Assembly: GCF_001887355.1 (NCBI RefSeq)
Contig: NZ_MPIN01000002.1
Span: 372,001 to 436,000, forward strand
From: Cystobacter ferrugineus
GTDB taxonomy: Bacteria; Myxococcota; Myxococcia; Myxococcales; Myxococcaceae
Reading direction: 5' to 3'
Length of the DNA: 64,000 nucleotides
Shown here: piece after piece, positions 36,682 through 45,560 of the stretch
How positions within the stretch are numbered: position 1 is the first letter of the stretch
Layout: the number at the start of each line of letters is the position of its first letter
Notes under the pieces: model-generated
Told to the model about the DNA's origin: nothing
Database searches by the model: none
Seen by the model: the letters and a program-made list of their open reading frames with translations, nothing else
Made by a program: the position numbers and the translations under genes

Positions 36682-39600
36682 TTGAGACGCATGGTGGTGA
36701 GCGTGGGCCTGCTCCTGCTGGGAGCGTGGTCCGCCATGGCGGAGGAAAACCTCCCGAAGTCCGTTGAGCCCGAGGCGCAACCGGTCATACCCCAGGCAGG
36801 GCCCGCCGAACGCGAGGGACAGTGGCCCGCGCCGCCTCCTGTCTGCGCGAGGACCCTCACCGCCAGCGTGGCGGTGCTGGACCAACCGCTGATGTACAAC
36901 CGCCTGGGCGCGCAGAACGTCAACGGAATCATCTATGCGCTGACACGTGACTTGATCAACCAGGACACCGGACTGCCGCTGTCGCGGGGAGGCGATGCGG
37001 CGCCGGGCCGCGTCATCCTCCGCCCGGACAAGCGGCCACGTCCCCTCGTGCTCCGGGTCGCGGCGGGTGACTGCCTGCGGGTGCACTTCCAGAACCTGCT
37101 CACGCCCCTGGCCAACCCCAGGTCGGTCCCCAGCATCCTCAACCGGCTCAAGTTCCTGCTGCCCATCGACGACCAGGTGGCGGACCGCTTCGCGAGCTTC
37201 ACCGTTCCGGGCCTCCAGCTCGTGAGCTCCATCGCGGATGACAGCTCCTTCGTCGGGCGCAACGACAGCAGCCTGGTTGCCCCGGGCGGGAGTGCCACCT
37301 ACACCCTCTTCGCTCAACGTGAGGACACGTTCCTGGTGACGAGCTACGGGGCCACCTTCGGTGGAGAGGGCACCCATGGCAACGGCGCCAATGGCATGTT
37401 CGCCGCCATCAACGTGGAGCCCCCCGGGGCGAGCTTCTACCGCAGCCAGGTCACGGAGGAGGAACTGCGCCTGGCCACCACGGGCACCACCCCCACCGGC
37501 CAGCCCACGCTCGACTACGAGGCCGTCTACCCCGCCACCGAGCCGTGGCTCAGCGAGGGCAAGGCCGGGCTCCCCATCCTCGACATGCTCACGCCCTCCG
37601 GGGAGCTGGTCCATTCGGACATCAGCGCCATGATCGTGGGCCCCCTGCCGGATGGCGGTTTTCCTCCCAATACCTATCCGCTGGAGAGCGTGGGCCGGCG
37701 CAATCCCAGCCTGCCCAACCGGCTGGAGTCCTTCCGTGAGTTCACCGTCATCTTCCATGACGAGGTGGCCGCCGCCGACGCCTTCCCCGGTTTCTTCGAG
37801 GATCCCGTCTTCAGCCACACCCTGGCCGGGGTGCGAGACGCCTTCATGATCAACTACGGCTCGGGAGGCATCGGTTCGGAGATCATCGCCAACCGCCTGA
37901 GCGTGGGACCCATGCATGACTGCCTGGACTGTGCCTTCGAGGAATTCTTCCTCAGCTCCTTCACCGTGGGAGATCCCGCCATGCTGGTGGACGTGCCCGC
38001 CAACGTGGGCCTGGAGACGCTCGCTCCGGGGCAGGCGCCGCCGCCCGGCACGACCGGGCCCAAGGCCACCCGGGCCTTCTTCCCGGATGATCCCAGCAAC
38101 GTCCACCACAGCTACACCGGCGATTTCGTCAAGTTCCGCAACCTCCACATCGGCCAGGAGCAGCACGTCTTCCACCTGCACAACCACCAGTGGCTCTTCA
38201 ACCCCAACGACGACAACGCCAACTACATCGACGCGCAAGGCATTGGCCCGGGCACGGACTACACCTATGAGATCAGCTTCGGCGGCTCGGGCAACCGCAA
38301 CAAGACGGCGGGGGACGCCATCTTCCACTGTCATTTCTATCCCCACTTCGCCCAGGGCATGTGGGAACTGTGGCGCGTGCATGATGTCTTCGAGGGGGGC
38401 ACGAAGCTGGCGGCGAGTGGAGAGGAATTCCATCTCAAGCCCTTCGGGTTACAGGATGGGACGCCAGCCGTGGGCGGGCGGGCCCTGCCGGACGGAGAGA
38501 TCGCCGCGGGCACGCCCATTCCGGCGGTGGTGCCCCTGCCCGGCAGGCCCATGGCTCCCATGCCCGGGCGTGTCGAGGTGGCGGCCAATCCTCGCACCAC
38601 CCAGGCTTCCTCCTTCCATGCCCTGAAGCCGGGAGCCACCGTTCCGGTGGGCAGCAACTCCCGCGTCGTCGAGCGCGACGTCAACCCGGGCTTTCCCTTC
38701 TGGGTGGCGAGTATCGAGAAGACGGTGGGCCAGCGCGCCACCACCCCGCCCCTGGACATGCTCACGGAGGCGGAGGCCGCCGCGCTCCAGGAGGGCGCCA
38801 ACCCGCTGTTCGCCGGCCGCACGGATCTGGTGCCCAACGCGGGTGGTTTCAACGGCGGGCTGCCACGGCATACCCTGGAGGGGGTGGCCGCGGGAGGAGA
38901 GGCCGTGTCCACCTTGAGCCGCCTGGACTTCAGCAAGGAGCTGGTTCGCGCCCGGCCGGTGTACTTCCCCGAGGAGGGCACGGACGTGGAGCAGACGGCC
39001 ATGGCCTTCCATGCCCGGCGCCACCATCCGAGCACCGCGCTGCTGCGGGACGGCGGCACGGTGGCCGGCTCCTTCGTCACCAACGGAGGTCCTCCCGTGC
39101 CCAGCGCTCCCTACAACGAGCCCTGCGTGGATGATGAGGGCAACCGGATCCTCACCGGCATGCAGCCCCGGTTTTTCGACGGCAAGGGGGGCACGAGCTT
39201 CACGGGCACCGTCCGGTTTGGCGCGAACAACCCTCGCGTCTACAAGGGCGCCAACATCCAGCTCGACGCGGTCTTCAACAAGGCCGGCTACCACTACCCG
39301 CAGGAGCGCATCATCACCCTGTGGGAGGACGTGCAGCCCACCCTCGACAAGTTGCGGCCTCCCGAGCCCTTCGCCATCCGCTTCAACACCTTCGACTGCG
39401 CCAAGTACCTGCACACCAACCTCATCCCCAGTGTCTATGAGTTGGATGACTTCGAGGTCCGTACGCCCACCGACATCATCGGCCAGCACATCCACCTGCC
39501 CAAGTGGGACCTGACCAGCGCGGATGGCTCGGCCAATGGGTGGAATTACGAGGATGGGACGCTGGCGCCGGGCGCGGTGCGCGAGCGCATCGAGGCCATC

Positions 39601-42399
39601 AATGCCTACAACTCCACCCCGGGCAATACGCCGGTGCCCACACTGGACGGCCGCACCCAGCTCGAGCCCCTGCCACACCCCTTCTTCGGCGTCGGCCCCA
39701 ATGAGGCCTGGTTGGGGGCTCGCATCACCATTCAGCGTTGGTTCATCGATCCAGTCTTCAACTCGGATGGGGTCGAGCGCGGGCTGGGCGTCATCTTCAC
39801 TCACGACCACTTCGGCCCCTCCACCCACCAACAGATAGGGCTCTACGGCTCGGTGCTGGTGGAGCCCGCGGGATCCACCTGGAAGCACAACGAGACGGGC
39901 GTGCCGCTGAACACCCGGGACGATGGTGGACCCACGAGCTGGCAGGCCGCCATCCACACCGGAGATCTCAACGGGGATGGCACCGATGACAGCTTCCGCG
40001 AGTTCTGGCTCATGTCCAGCGACTTCCAGCATGCCTACGAGGCGGGGGTGTATGTTGGAGCAGGGCCGGATGGCATTCCAGACCCGGCGCTGACGGCCAC
40101 GCCCAACACCTTCCGCCATGCCATTGCTCCTCCTTTCCGGCAGCAGGCCAACCCCGTGTTTCCAGACCTGGTGGTCAACGCCGCCGTGTGTCCTGGCGGA
40201 GTGCCGCGACCCTGTCCTCAAGCCATCTCGGCGGACGACCCGGGCTTGTTCCTGGTCAACTACCGTAACGAGCCGACGGCCCTGCGCGTCTACGATCCGC
40301 GGCGGTTGGGGCCGGATGGCAAGCCAGGCTCGCAGGCGGATGGCCTGGCGGGAGATCTGGCCTTCGCGCTCCAGACGCGCACGGATCGCGCCATCCCCGC
40401 GTTCAACACCCGGTTGGGCAATACCCCCTATCCACCGCTGACCGGGGACATTGGCCGAGGCGATCCCTTCACGCCCATCTTGAGGGCCTACACCGGTGAC
40501 AATGTCCGGGTGCGGGTGCAGATCGGAGGGCACGAGGAAGAGTTCAACACCACCATGCATGGGCTGAAGTGGCTCCAGGGGGGCTCCAGCTACGGGTCTG
40601 CACCCAACTCCGGTTGGCGCAATGCCCAGGTGCATGGCATCTCCGAGCAGTTCTCCGTCTCTCTCTCTCTCATGCCCCTGCTCGGTGGTGGTTCCGAGGT
40701 GGACTACGCCTATGCCACCAATGGCAGCACGGATGGCTTCTGGCAGGGCGTGTGGGGCGTCATGCGCTCGTACCACGATCCCCGGGCCGACCTCCATGCG
40801 TTGCCCAACATGAAGATGCCGGCATGGATTGGAAATTGGGAGGAGTACGACCCCCAGGCGGGCAAACCACGGGAGGAGGGAGACCAGGCCAGTGGGCAGC
40901 GGAGGGTGGTCCGGGGTGGAGCCTGCCCACGTGCCGCGCCGGTGCGCGGGTATGACATCACCGCGGTACTGGCCAACACCGCGCTGGGCAATCCCCTGGA
41001 GGTCACCCTCGTTCCCGGAGATGACTCGGCGACCCAGCACGTGGGCGCCCCGCTCGAGCCCGAGGGCGGCACGCTGGTGTACAACCCGCGGCGCACCGTG
41101 CTGGACAATGGCAGGTCCGGGCCGCTGCATGATCCCACGGCGATCCTCCATGTGTACACCGAGGATCTGGATCCGCTCACCGGGAGGCTCAAACCAGGCG
41201 TGCCCGTGGAGCCGCTCGTGCTGCGCGCCGCGGCCGGGGAGTGCATCGAGGTCACCCTGCGCAACCGGCTGCCGGAGGTGCTGCCCGACCTGGCCAACTT
41301 CATCACCCTGGCAAGTGTGGTCAACCGGGACCGGAAGGCCGCGCAAGGGGTGACCACCTTCAACAACAACCTCATCCGCCCCTCGAGCCATGTGGGGTTG
41401 CATCCCCAGCTCGTGGCCTACGACGTCGGCTGGGCGGATGGCACCAACGTGGGCAGGAATCGTGAGCAGACCGTTCCGCCTGGCGGCACGATGCTCTATC
41501 GGTGGTATGCCGGAGATGTCCGCGAGGCGAGTATCGTCAAGGGAGAGAAGTCCAACCGCATCGATCTGGCCAACACCCCCATCGAGTACGGTGGCACCAA
41601 CCTCGTTCCGGCCGACAAGATCAAGCAGGGCCAGAAGTCGCTGGTGGCGGCGCTCGTCATCGAACCCACTGGCTCGGTGTGGCAGGAGGATGCCAACCGG
41701 CGCAGCTCGGCGAGCGTGGGCCCGGATGCGAATGGAGACGGTCAGCCGGACAACGTGAGTTTCCGCGACTTCACGATGGTGTGGCAGAAGCAGCTGGGCC
41801 ACCGCTACTCGGATGGCACTGCCGTGGAGAACATCGACGCCGAGATGGCCATCGCGGAGGACAGCCAGGACTCCGGGCACATGGCCATCAACAACGGCTC
41901 CGAGCCGCTGTGGTTCCGCTTCGGCCTGCGGCCCAATGCTCCGCTGGGGAACGAGCCCGGGGGCCTGGGCGCGGTGCCCAACGCCCGCCAGGCCTACAGC
42001 AACACGTTGGTAGGAGGGGATCCGGTCACGCCTGTGTTCATCGCGGACGCGGGCCAGCAGACCCGCCTGCACCTGCTCCAGCCGCACGGCAACTTCCGCG
42101 GCTCCACCTTCCGGCTGCACGGCCATCCATGGCAGCGCGATCCCTATGTGTGTCCGGGCTCGGCCTACCTGGGCCTGCCAGGGTTGTGCAATCCCACCGA
42201 CGTGGCCTCTCAGGCGTTGGGCCTCAATCCCATAGGTTTCTACCGCAACGGCCAGGAGGGACTCATGCCCTATACGCACTATGAGATCCTCCTGCCGAGC
42301 GCCGGAGGAGCCAACGCCATCCGCGGGGACTACCTGTTCCGAGACTATGAGAGCCTCGGCAATACGGATGGCCAATGGGGCCTCCTCCGGGTGCGGTGA
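36682..42399 (+). CDS. Giant secreted multicopper oxidase (Mn-oxidase-like)
   Basis: A 1905-residue exported protein with a signal peptide (SVGLLLLGAWSAMAEE) and multiple cupredoxin domains. Copper-type motifs are FHLHNHQW near 496 and IFHCHFYPHFAQGMWELW near 547. Further on are FTHDHFGPSTHQQ near 1041, TTMHGLKWLQGG near 1289 and RLHGHPWQRDP near 1810. Length and domain multiplication are like MnxG/MofA-type manganese-oxidising multicopper oxidases, which greatly exceed laccases. Substrate Mn(II) is an inference. The TTG at 36682 has GGGGGT 7 bases upstream; ATG at 36691 is possible. It heads a four-gene operon including a double SCO copper-insertion protein. Confidence 0.85.
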   Translation: MRRMVVSVGLLLLGAWSAMAEENLPKSVEPEAQPVIPQAGPAEREGQWPAPPPVCARTLTASVAVLDQPLMYNRLGAQNVNGIIYALTRDLINQDTGLPLSRGGDAAPGRVILRPDKRPRPLVLRVAAGDCLRVHFQNLLTPLANPRSVPSILNRLKFLLPIDDQVADRFASFTVPGLQLVSSIADDSSFVGRNDSSLVAPGGSATYTLFAQREDTFLVTSYGATFGGEGTHGNGANGMFAAINVEPPGASFYRSQVTEEELRLATTGTTPTGQPTLDYEAVYPATEPWLSEGKAGLPILDMLTPSGELVHSDISAMIVGPLPDGGFPPNTYPLESVGRRNPSLPNRLESFREFTVIFHDEVAAADAFPGFFEDPVFSHTLAGVRDAFMINYGSGGIGSEIIANRLSVGPMHDCLDCAFEEFFLSSFTVGDPAMLVDVPANVGLETLAPGQAPPPGTTGPKATRAFFPDDPSNVHHSYTGDFVKFRNLHIGQEQHVFHLHNHQWLFNPNDDNANYIDAQGIGPGTDYTYEISFGGSGNRNKTAGDAIFHCHFYPHFAQGMWELWRVHDVFEGGTKLAASGEEFHLKPFGLQDGTPAVGGRALPDGEIAAGTPIPAVVPLPGRPMAPMPGRVEVAANPRTTQASSFHALKPGATVPVGSNSRVVERDVNPGFPFWVASIEKTVGQRATTPPLDMLTEAEAAALQEGANPLFAGRTDLVPNAGGFNGGLPRHTLEGVAAGGEAVSTLSRLDFSKELVRARPVYFPEEGTDVEQTAMAFHARRHHPSTALLRDGGTVAGSFVTNGGPPVPSAPYNEPCVDDEGNRILTGMQPRFFDGKGGTSFTGTVRFGANNPRVYKGANIQLDAVFNKAGYHYPQERIITLWEDVQPTLDKLRPPEPFAIRFNTFDCAKYLHTNLIPSVYELDDFEVRTPTDIIGQHIHLPKWDLTSADGSANGWNYEDGTLAPGAVRERIEAINAYNSTPGNTPVPTLDGRTQLEPLPHPFFGVGPNEAWLGARITIQRWFIDPVFNSDGVERGLGVIFTHDHFGPSTHQQIGLYGSVLVEPAGSTWKHNETGVPLNTRDDGGPTSWQAAIHTGDLNGDGTDDSFREFWLMSSDFQHAYEAGVYVGAGPDGIPDPALTATPNTFRHAIAPPFRQQANPVFPDLVVNAAVCPGGVPRPCPQAISADDPGLFLVNYRNEPTALRVYDPRRLGPDGKPGSQADGLAGDLAFALQTRTDRAIPAFNTRLGNTPYPPLTGDIGRGDPFTPILRAYTGDNVRVRVQIGGHEEEFNTTMHGLKWLQGGSSYGSAPNSGWRNAQVHGISEQFSVSLSLMPLLGGGSEVDYAYATNGSTDGFWQGVWGVMRSYHDPRADLHALPNMKMPAWIGNWEEYDPQAGKPREEGDQASGQRRVVRGGACPRAAPVRGYDITAVLANTALGNPLEVTLVPGDDSATQHVGAPLEPEGGTLVYNPRRTVLDNGRSGPLHDPTAILHVYTEDLDPLTGRLKPGVPVEPLVLRAAAGECIEVTLRNRLPEVLPDLANFITLASVVNRDRKAAQGVTTFNNNLIRPSSHVGLHPQLVAYDVGWADGTNVGRNREQTVPPGGTMLYRWYAGDVREASIVKGEKSNRIDLANTPIEYGGTNLVPADKIKQGQKSLVAALVIEPTGSVWQEDANRRSSASVGPDANGDGQPDNVSFRDFTMVWQKQLGHRYSDGTAVENIDAEMAIAEDSQDSGHMAINNGSEPLWFRFGLRPNAPLGNEPGGLGAVPNARQAYSNTLVGGDPVTPVFIADAGQQTRLHLLQPHGNFRGSTFRLHGHPWQRDPYVCPGSAYLGLPGLCNPTDVASQALGLNPIGFYRNGQEGLMPYTHYEILLPSAGGANAIRGDYLFRDYESLGNTDGQWGLLRVR

Positions 42400-42404
42400 G
42401 GCAC

Positions 42405-44450
42405 ATGGCCATGACTCCGCAAGACAGAGAGGCCCGGCGCTCCCGGGCCGAGGTCACCGTCGCCGCGCTCGCTGTCCTGTGCATGCTGGCGCCCGTGGCG
42501 ATCCTTCTCCCCGCGCTCGAGCCCGCGCTGCCCCGGGCGGAGCCGGTCGGCCCGGCCGAGCCCATGCAGGGCCCACAGCGGCTCGTCAGGAACGGGGTGG
42601 TGGTGGAGTTTTCCCTGCTCCACCCTGGTGACACCAGCGGTCCACGGCGGCCGCTGATGGAAGGTGATGAGGCCGAGGTGCGCCTGCGCATGACGGATGC
42701 GAGCAGTGGCCTTCCGCTGCGGGGCCTGTCTCCCTCCGCATGGATGGACCTGGGTCACCTGCTGTCGGACAAGGCGGAAGCGCAGCAGGAGTGCAAGGAT
42801 CGGGTCGGTGTCTATCTCAAGGGCCTGGTCGGTATCCGTCCGCTCATCGACCTCAACAGCTACTACCTGCTGGTGCTCAACAAGGATCCGAGCATTTCCG
42901 TCATCGACCCGGTGGTGGGCATGACGGGCAAGACGAGCCTCTACACCACGGTGGTGATCGAGCGCCCGGGGGCTGACTGGGTCAAGAGCCTGGATCAAAA
43001 GAGGCTCTACGTCTCCATGCCGAAGGCCGGAGCGGTGGCGGTGGTGGACACGACGGCGTTCCGGGTCGAGGCCCGGGTGCAGGCGGGTCAGGAGCCCACC
43101 CGGGTTGCCCTGCAGCCGGATGGGCACTACCTCTGGGTTGGCAACGACGCTGGCGAGCCGGTTCGGAGTGGTGTCACGGTGATAGACACGCAGACCCTGA
43201 AGCCAGTCGCGACGATCGCCACCGGGCGCGGGCACCATGAGATTGTCTTCTCCAGCGACGACCGCTATGCCTTCGTCAGCAACAGGGATGAGGGCACCAT
43301 CTCCGTCATCTCCATCGCTCGGTTGGAGAAGGTCAAGGACCTGAAGGCGGGCGCGCTCCCCATCTCCCTGGCGTATTCATCGCTCTCCCACGTCCTCTAC
43401 GTGGCGGATGGGAAGGACGGGGGAGTGACGGCTTTTGACGGCGCTCGCCTGGAGGAGGTGGCGCGGCTGCCCGCGAGGCCGGGCCTGGGGCCCATGCGCT
43501 TCTCCCAGGATGGGCGCTGGGGCTTGATCGTCAATCCCGCCGAGCACGTGGTGTATGTGGTGGATGCGGCGGACAATCAGCTCGTGCACAACATCCCCGT
43601 GAGCGGGCAGCCCTACCAGGTCAGCTTCACCCGGGCCTTTGCCTATGTACGGTTGTTGGACTCGGAGCGGGTGGAGATGATCAATCTCTCCACGCTGGGG
43701 CGGGGCAAGCAGCCCACGGTGCAAGGCTTCGCCGCGGGGCGGACCGCGCCCAGGCTCGCGGGAGACTTGAGCATCGCCGACTCCATCTCCCAGGCCTCCA
43801 CCGAGGCGGCCATCTTCGTGGCCAGCCCCGCGGACAACACCACGTATTTCTACATGGAGGGCATGAATGCTCCCATGGGGAGCTTTGGCAACTACGGGCA
43901 CAACGCCCGGGCGGTGCAGGTGGTGGACAGGAGCCTGCGGGAGGTGGAGCCTGGCGTCTACTCAGCTCGGCTGCGGCTACCCGTGGCAGGTCAGTATGAC
44001 GTGGCCTTCCTCCTGGATGCTCCGCGGGTCCTGCACTGCTTCCGTGTGGAGGCCAAGGCCAACCCCGCTCTGAAGAAGGCACTCGGCGCGCTGGAAATCG
44101 AGTATCTGGACGCTCCGGCGCGGCTGGCCGTGGGCCAGAAGGCGCTGCTGCGCTTCAGGCTTCGCGAGGCCTCGACCCACCAGCCCGCCACCGGGTTGGA
44201 GGAGGTGAAGGTCCTCACCTACGCCGCTCCTGGGCGTCAGCGGGCGGAGGTGGCCGCTCGGGAGGTGGGCGAGGGCGTGTACGAGGTGGAGCCCTCGCTG
44301 CCGGGCGCGGGCTCGTACTACCTCTACGTGGCGGTGCCTGAGTTGAAGCTGAAGTATGGCGATCTGCCCTACCGCGCCCTCTGGGTGGGGGGCATGACGC
44401 AGAGCCAATCCATGAGAGAGGAGCAGGCCCGTGGTCCACAAGCGAACTAG
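42405..44450 (+). CDS. YVTN/YncE-type beta-propeller protein, membrane-anchored
   Basis: A 681-residue protein with an N-terminal membrane anchor (VAALAVLCMLAPVAILLPAL). A propeller of YVTN-like repeats follows (for example KRLYVSMPKAGAVAVVDT, YAFVSNRDEGTISVI, HVLYVADGKDGGVTAFD). Two Ig-like beta domains occur: one near the start (VEFSLLHPG...) and one near the end (LAVGQKALLRFRLREAS). Comparable propellers accompany periplasmic copper and cytochrome systems. It starts 6 bases after the oxidase stop, with ATG 42411 a second possible start, and overlaps the next gene. Probably a scaffold or electron-partner protein for the oxidase; function unproven. Confidence 0.8.
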   Translation: MAMTPQDREARRSRAEVTVAALAVLCMLAPVAILLPALEPALPRAEPVGPAEPMQGPQRLVRNGVVVEFSLLHPGDTSGPRRPLMEGDEAEVRLRMTDASSGLPLRGLSPSAWMDLGHLLSDKAEAQQECKDRVGVYLKGLVGIRPLIDLNSYYLLVLNKDPSISVIDPVVGMTGKTSLYTTVVIERPGADWVKSLDQKRLYVSMPKAGAVAVVDTTAFRVEARVQAGQEPTRVALQPDGHYLWVGNDAGEPVRSGVTVIDTQTLKPVATIATGRGHHEIVFSSDDRYAFVSNRDEGTISVISIARLEKVKDLKAGALPISLAYSSLSHVLYVADGKDGGVTAFDGARLEEVARLPARPGLGPMRFSQDGRWGLIVNPAEHVVYVVDAADNQLVHNIPVSGQPYQVSFTRAFAYVRLLDSERVEMINLSTLGRGKQPTVQGFAAGRTAPRLAGDLSIADSISQASTEAAIFVASPADNTTYFYMEGMNAPMGSFGNYGHNARAVQVVDRSLREVEPGVYSARLRLPVAGQYDVAFLLDAPRVLHCFRVEAKANPALKKALGALEIEYLDAPARLAVGQKALLRFRLREASTHQPATGLEEVKVLTYAAPGRQRAEVAAREVGEGVYEVEPSLPGAGSYYLYVAVPELKLKYGDLPYRALWVGGMTQSQSMREEQARGPQAN

Positions 44451-45546
44451 CCTGGCCGTGGCAGGTTTCCTGGGGGTGCTGCTGCTGGCGGCGGTGGCGC
44501 ATGCACAGCATGATTCTCCCTCCACCGCGGTCCGCCTCGTCGACGCGGAACTGCTCAATCAGGAGGGCGTGCCCGTCCACTTCAAGCGCGAGGTCCTCTC
44601 CGACAAGATCATCGTCATGGACTTCGTCTTCACCTCCTGCACCACCGTGTGCCCCGTACTCTCCTCGCTCCTCGCCGGGGTGCAGGAGTCGCTCGGCGAG
44701 CGATTGGAGACGGAGGTGCGGCTGGTGTCTGTCTCCCTCGACCCCGTACGGGACACGCCCGCGCGGTTGAAGGCCTATGCCACGCGGTACAAGGCCCGCC
44801 AGGGATGGACCTGGCTCACCGGAGACAAACAGGGCGTGGTCCAGGTGCTCGGGGGTCTGGGGGCCTACGCGCCTGATTACAACAACCATGCTCCCATGGT
44901 GCTGGTGGGAGACATGCGCACGGGCAAGTGGGTGCGGCTCAATGGCTTTCCCAGCCAGGAGCAGATCCTGGCGAGGGTGAACGAGCTGGCCGCGGCCCGC
45001 CGGAGCAGCACGACTGTCGAGCCACCTCCCGGCACGGGCTCGGCCTCGCAGCCCGAGGAGAAGTCCAGGAGCTACTTCACCGATACGCCCCTGCTCACGC
45101 AGGAGGGCAAGACGGTCCGGTTCTTCAGTGACGTGTTGAAGGATCGGGTGGTCGTCATCTCCTTCTTCTTCACGCGGTGCCAGACCGCCTGTCCGCTGCT
45201 CACCCAGAAGCTCCTGCAGGTCAAGCGGGAACTGGGCGCGCAATTCGGCAAGGAGGTGCACTTCCTCTCCATCAGCGTGGACCCTGCCTTCGACACACCT
45301 CGGGAGTTGAAGAAGTTCGCCCAGCGCTACCAGGCGGAGACCGAGGGGTGGACCTTCCTCACCGGGAGCAAGGAGGACGTGGGCCAGGTGCTCAGCAGGC
45401 TCGGGCAGACCGTGGGAGAGGTCGAGGATCACACCACCCTGTTCATCGCCGGGAATGTCAGGAGCAGGCACTGGACTCGGCTGCGGTCGGACACGCCCGC
45501 GGTGGCCATTGCCGAGCGCTTGAGAGATCTGGCCGGGCGTCCGTGA
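44431..45546 (+). CDS. Tandem double SCO1/SenC copper chaperone
   Basis: A 371-residue exported protein with two complete SCO thioredoxin-like domains in one chain. The first has the copper-binding TSCTTVCP (CxxxC) and a downstream His in NNHAPMV. The second has TRCQTACP and VEDHTTLF. Each domain carries the SVSLDP or SISVDP strand and the GWT(W/F)LTG motif. SCO proteins insert copper into cuproenzymes or reduce their thiols. A tandem fusion is unusual and fits metallation of a multi-copper partner. GTG start at 44431 with AGAGGAGC upstream, overlapping the propeller gene by 20 bases. Confidence 0.9.
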   Translation: MVHKRTSLAVAGFLGVLLLAAVAHAQHDSPSTAVRLVDAELLNQEGVPVHFKREVLSDKIIVMDFVFTSCTTVCPVLSSLLAGVQESLGERLETEVRLVSVSLDPVRDTPARLKAYATRYKARQGWTWLTGDKQGVVQVLGGLGAYAPDYNNHAPMVLVGDMRTGKWVRLNGFPSQEQILARVNELAAARRSSTTVEPPPGTGSASQPEEKSRSYFTDTPLLTQEGKTVRFFSDVLKDRVVVISFFFTRCQTACPLLTQKLLQVKRELGAQFGKEVHFLSISVDPAFDTPRELKKFAQRYQAETEGWTFLTGSKEDVGQVLSRLGQTVGEVEDHTTLFIAGNVRSRHWTRLRSDTPAVAIAERLRDLAGRP

Positions 45547-45560
45547 GTGGGGGCTGTTGA

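Noticed and set aside
40650-40675. CT-dinucleotide run as a phase-variation tract
   Set aside because: Only about six TC units within a Ser-Leu coding segment of the oxidase; too short, and in frame, to be a convincing slippage switch.
38449-42375. A 1308-residue open frame on the minus strand opposite the giant oxidase
   Set aside because: The plus strand carries the cupredoxin motifs and signal peptide; the antisense product has a biased composition and no recognisable domain.
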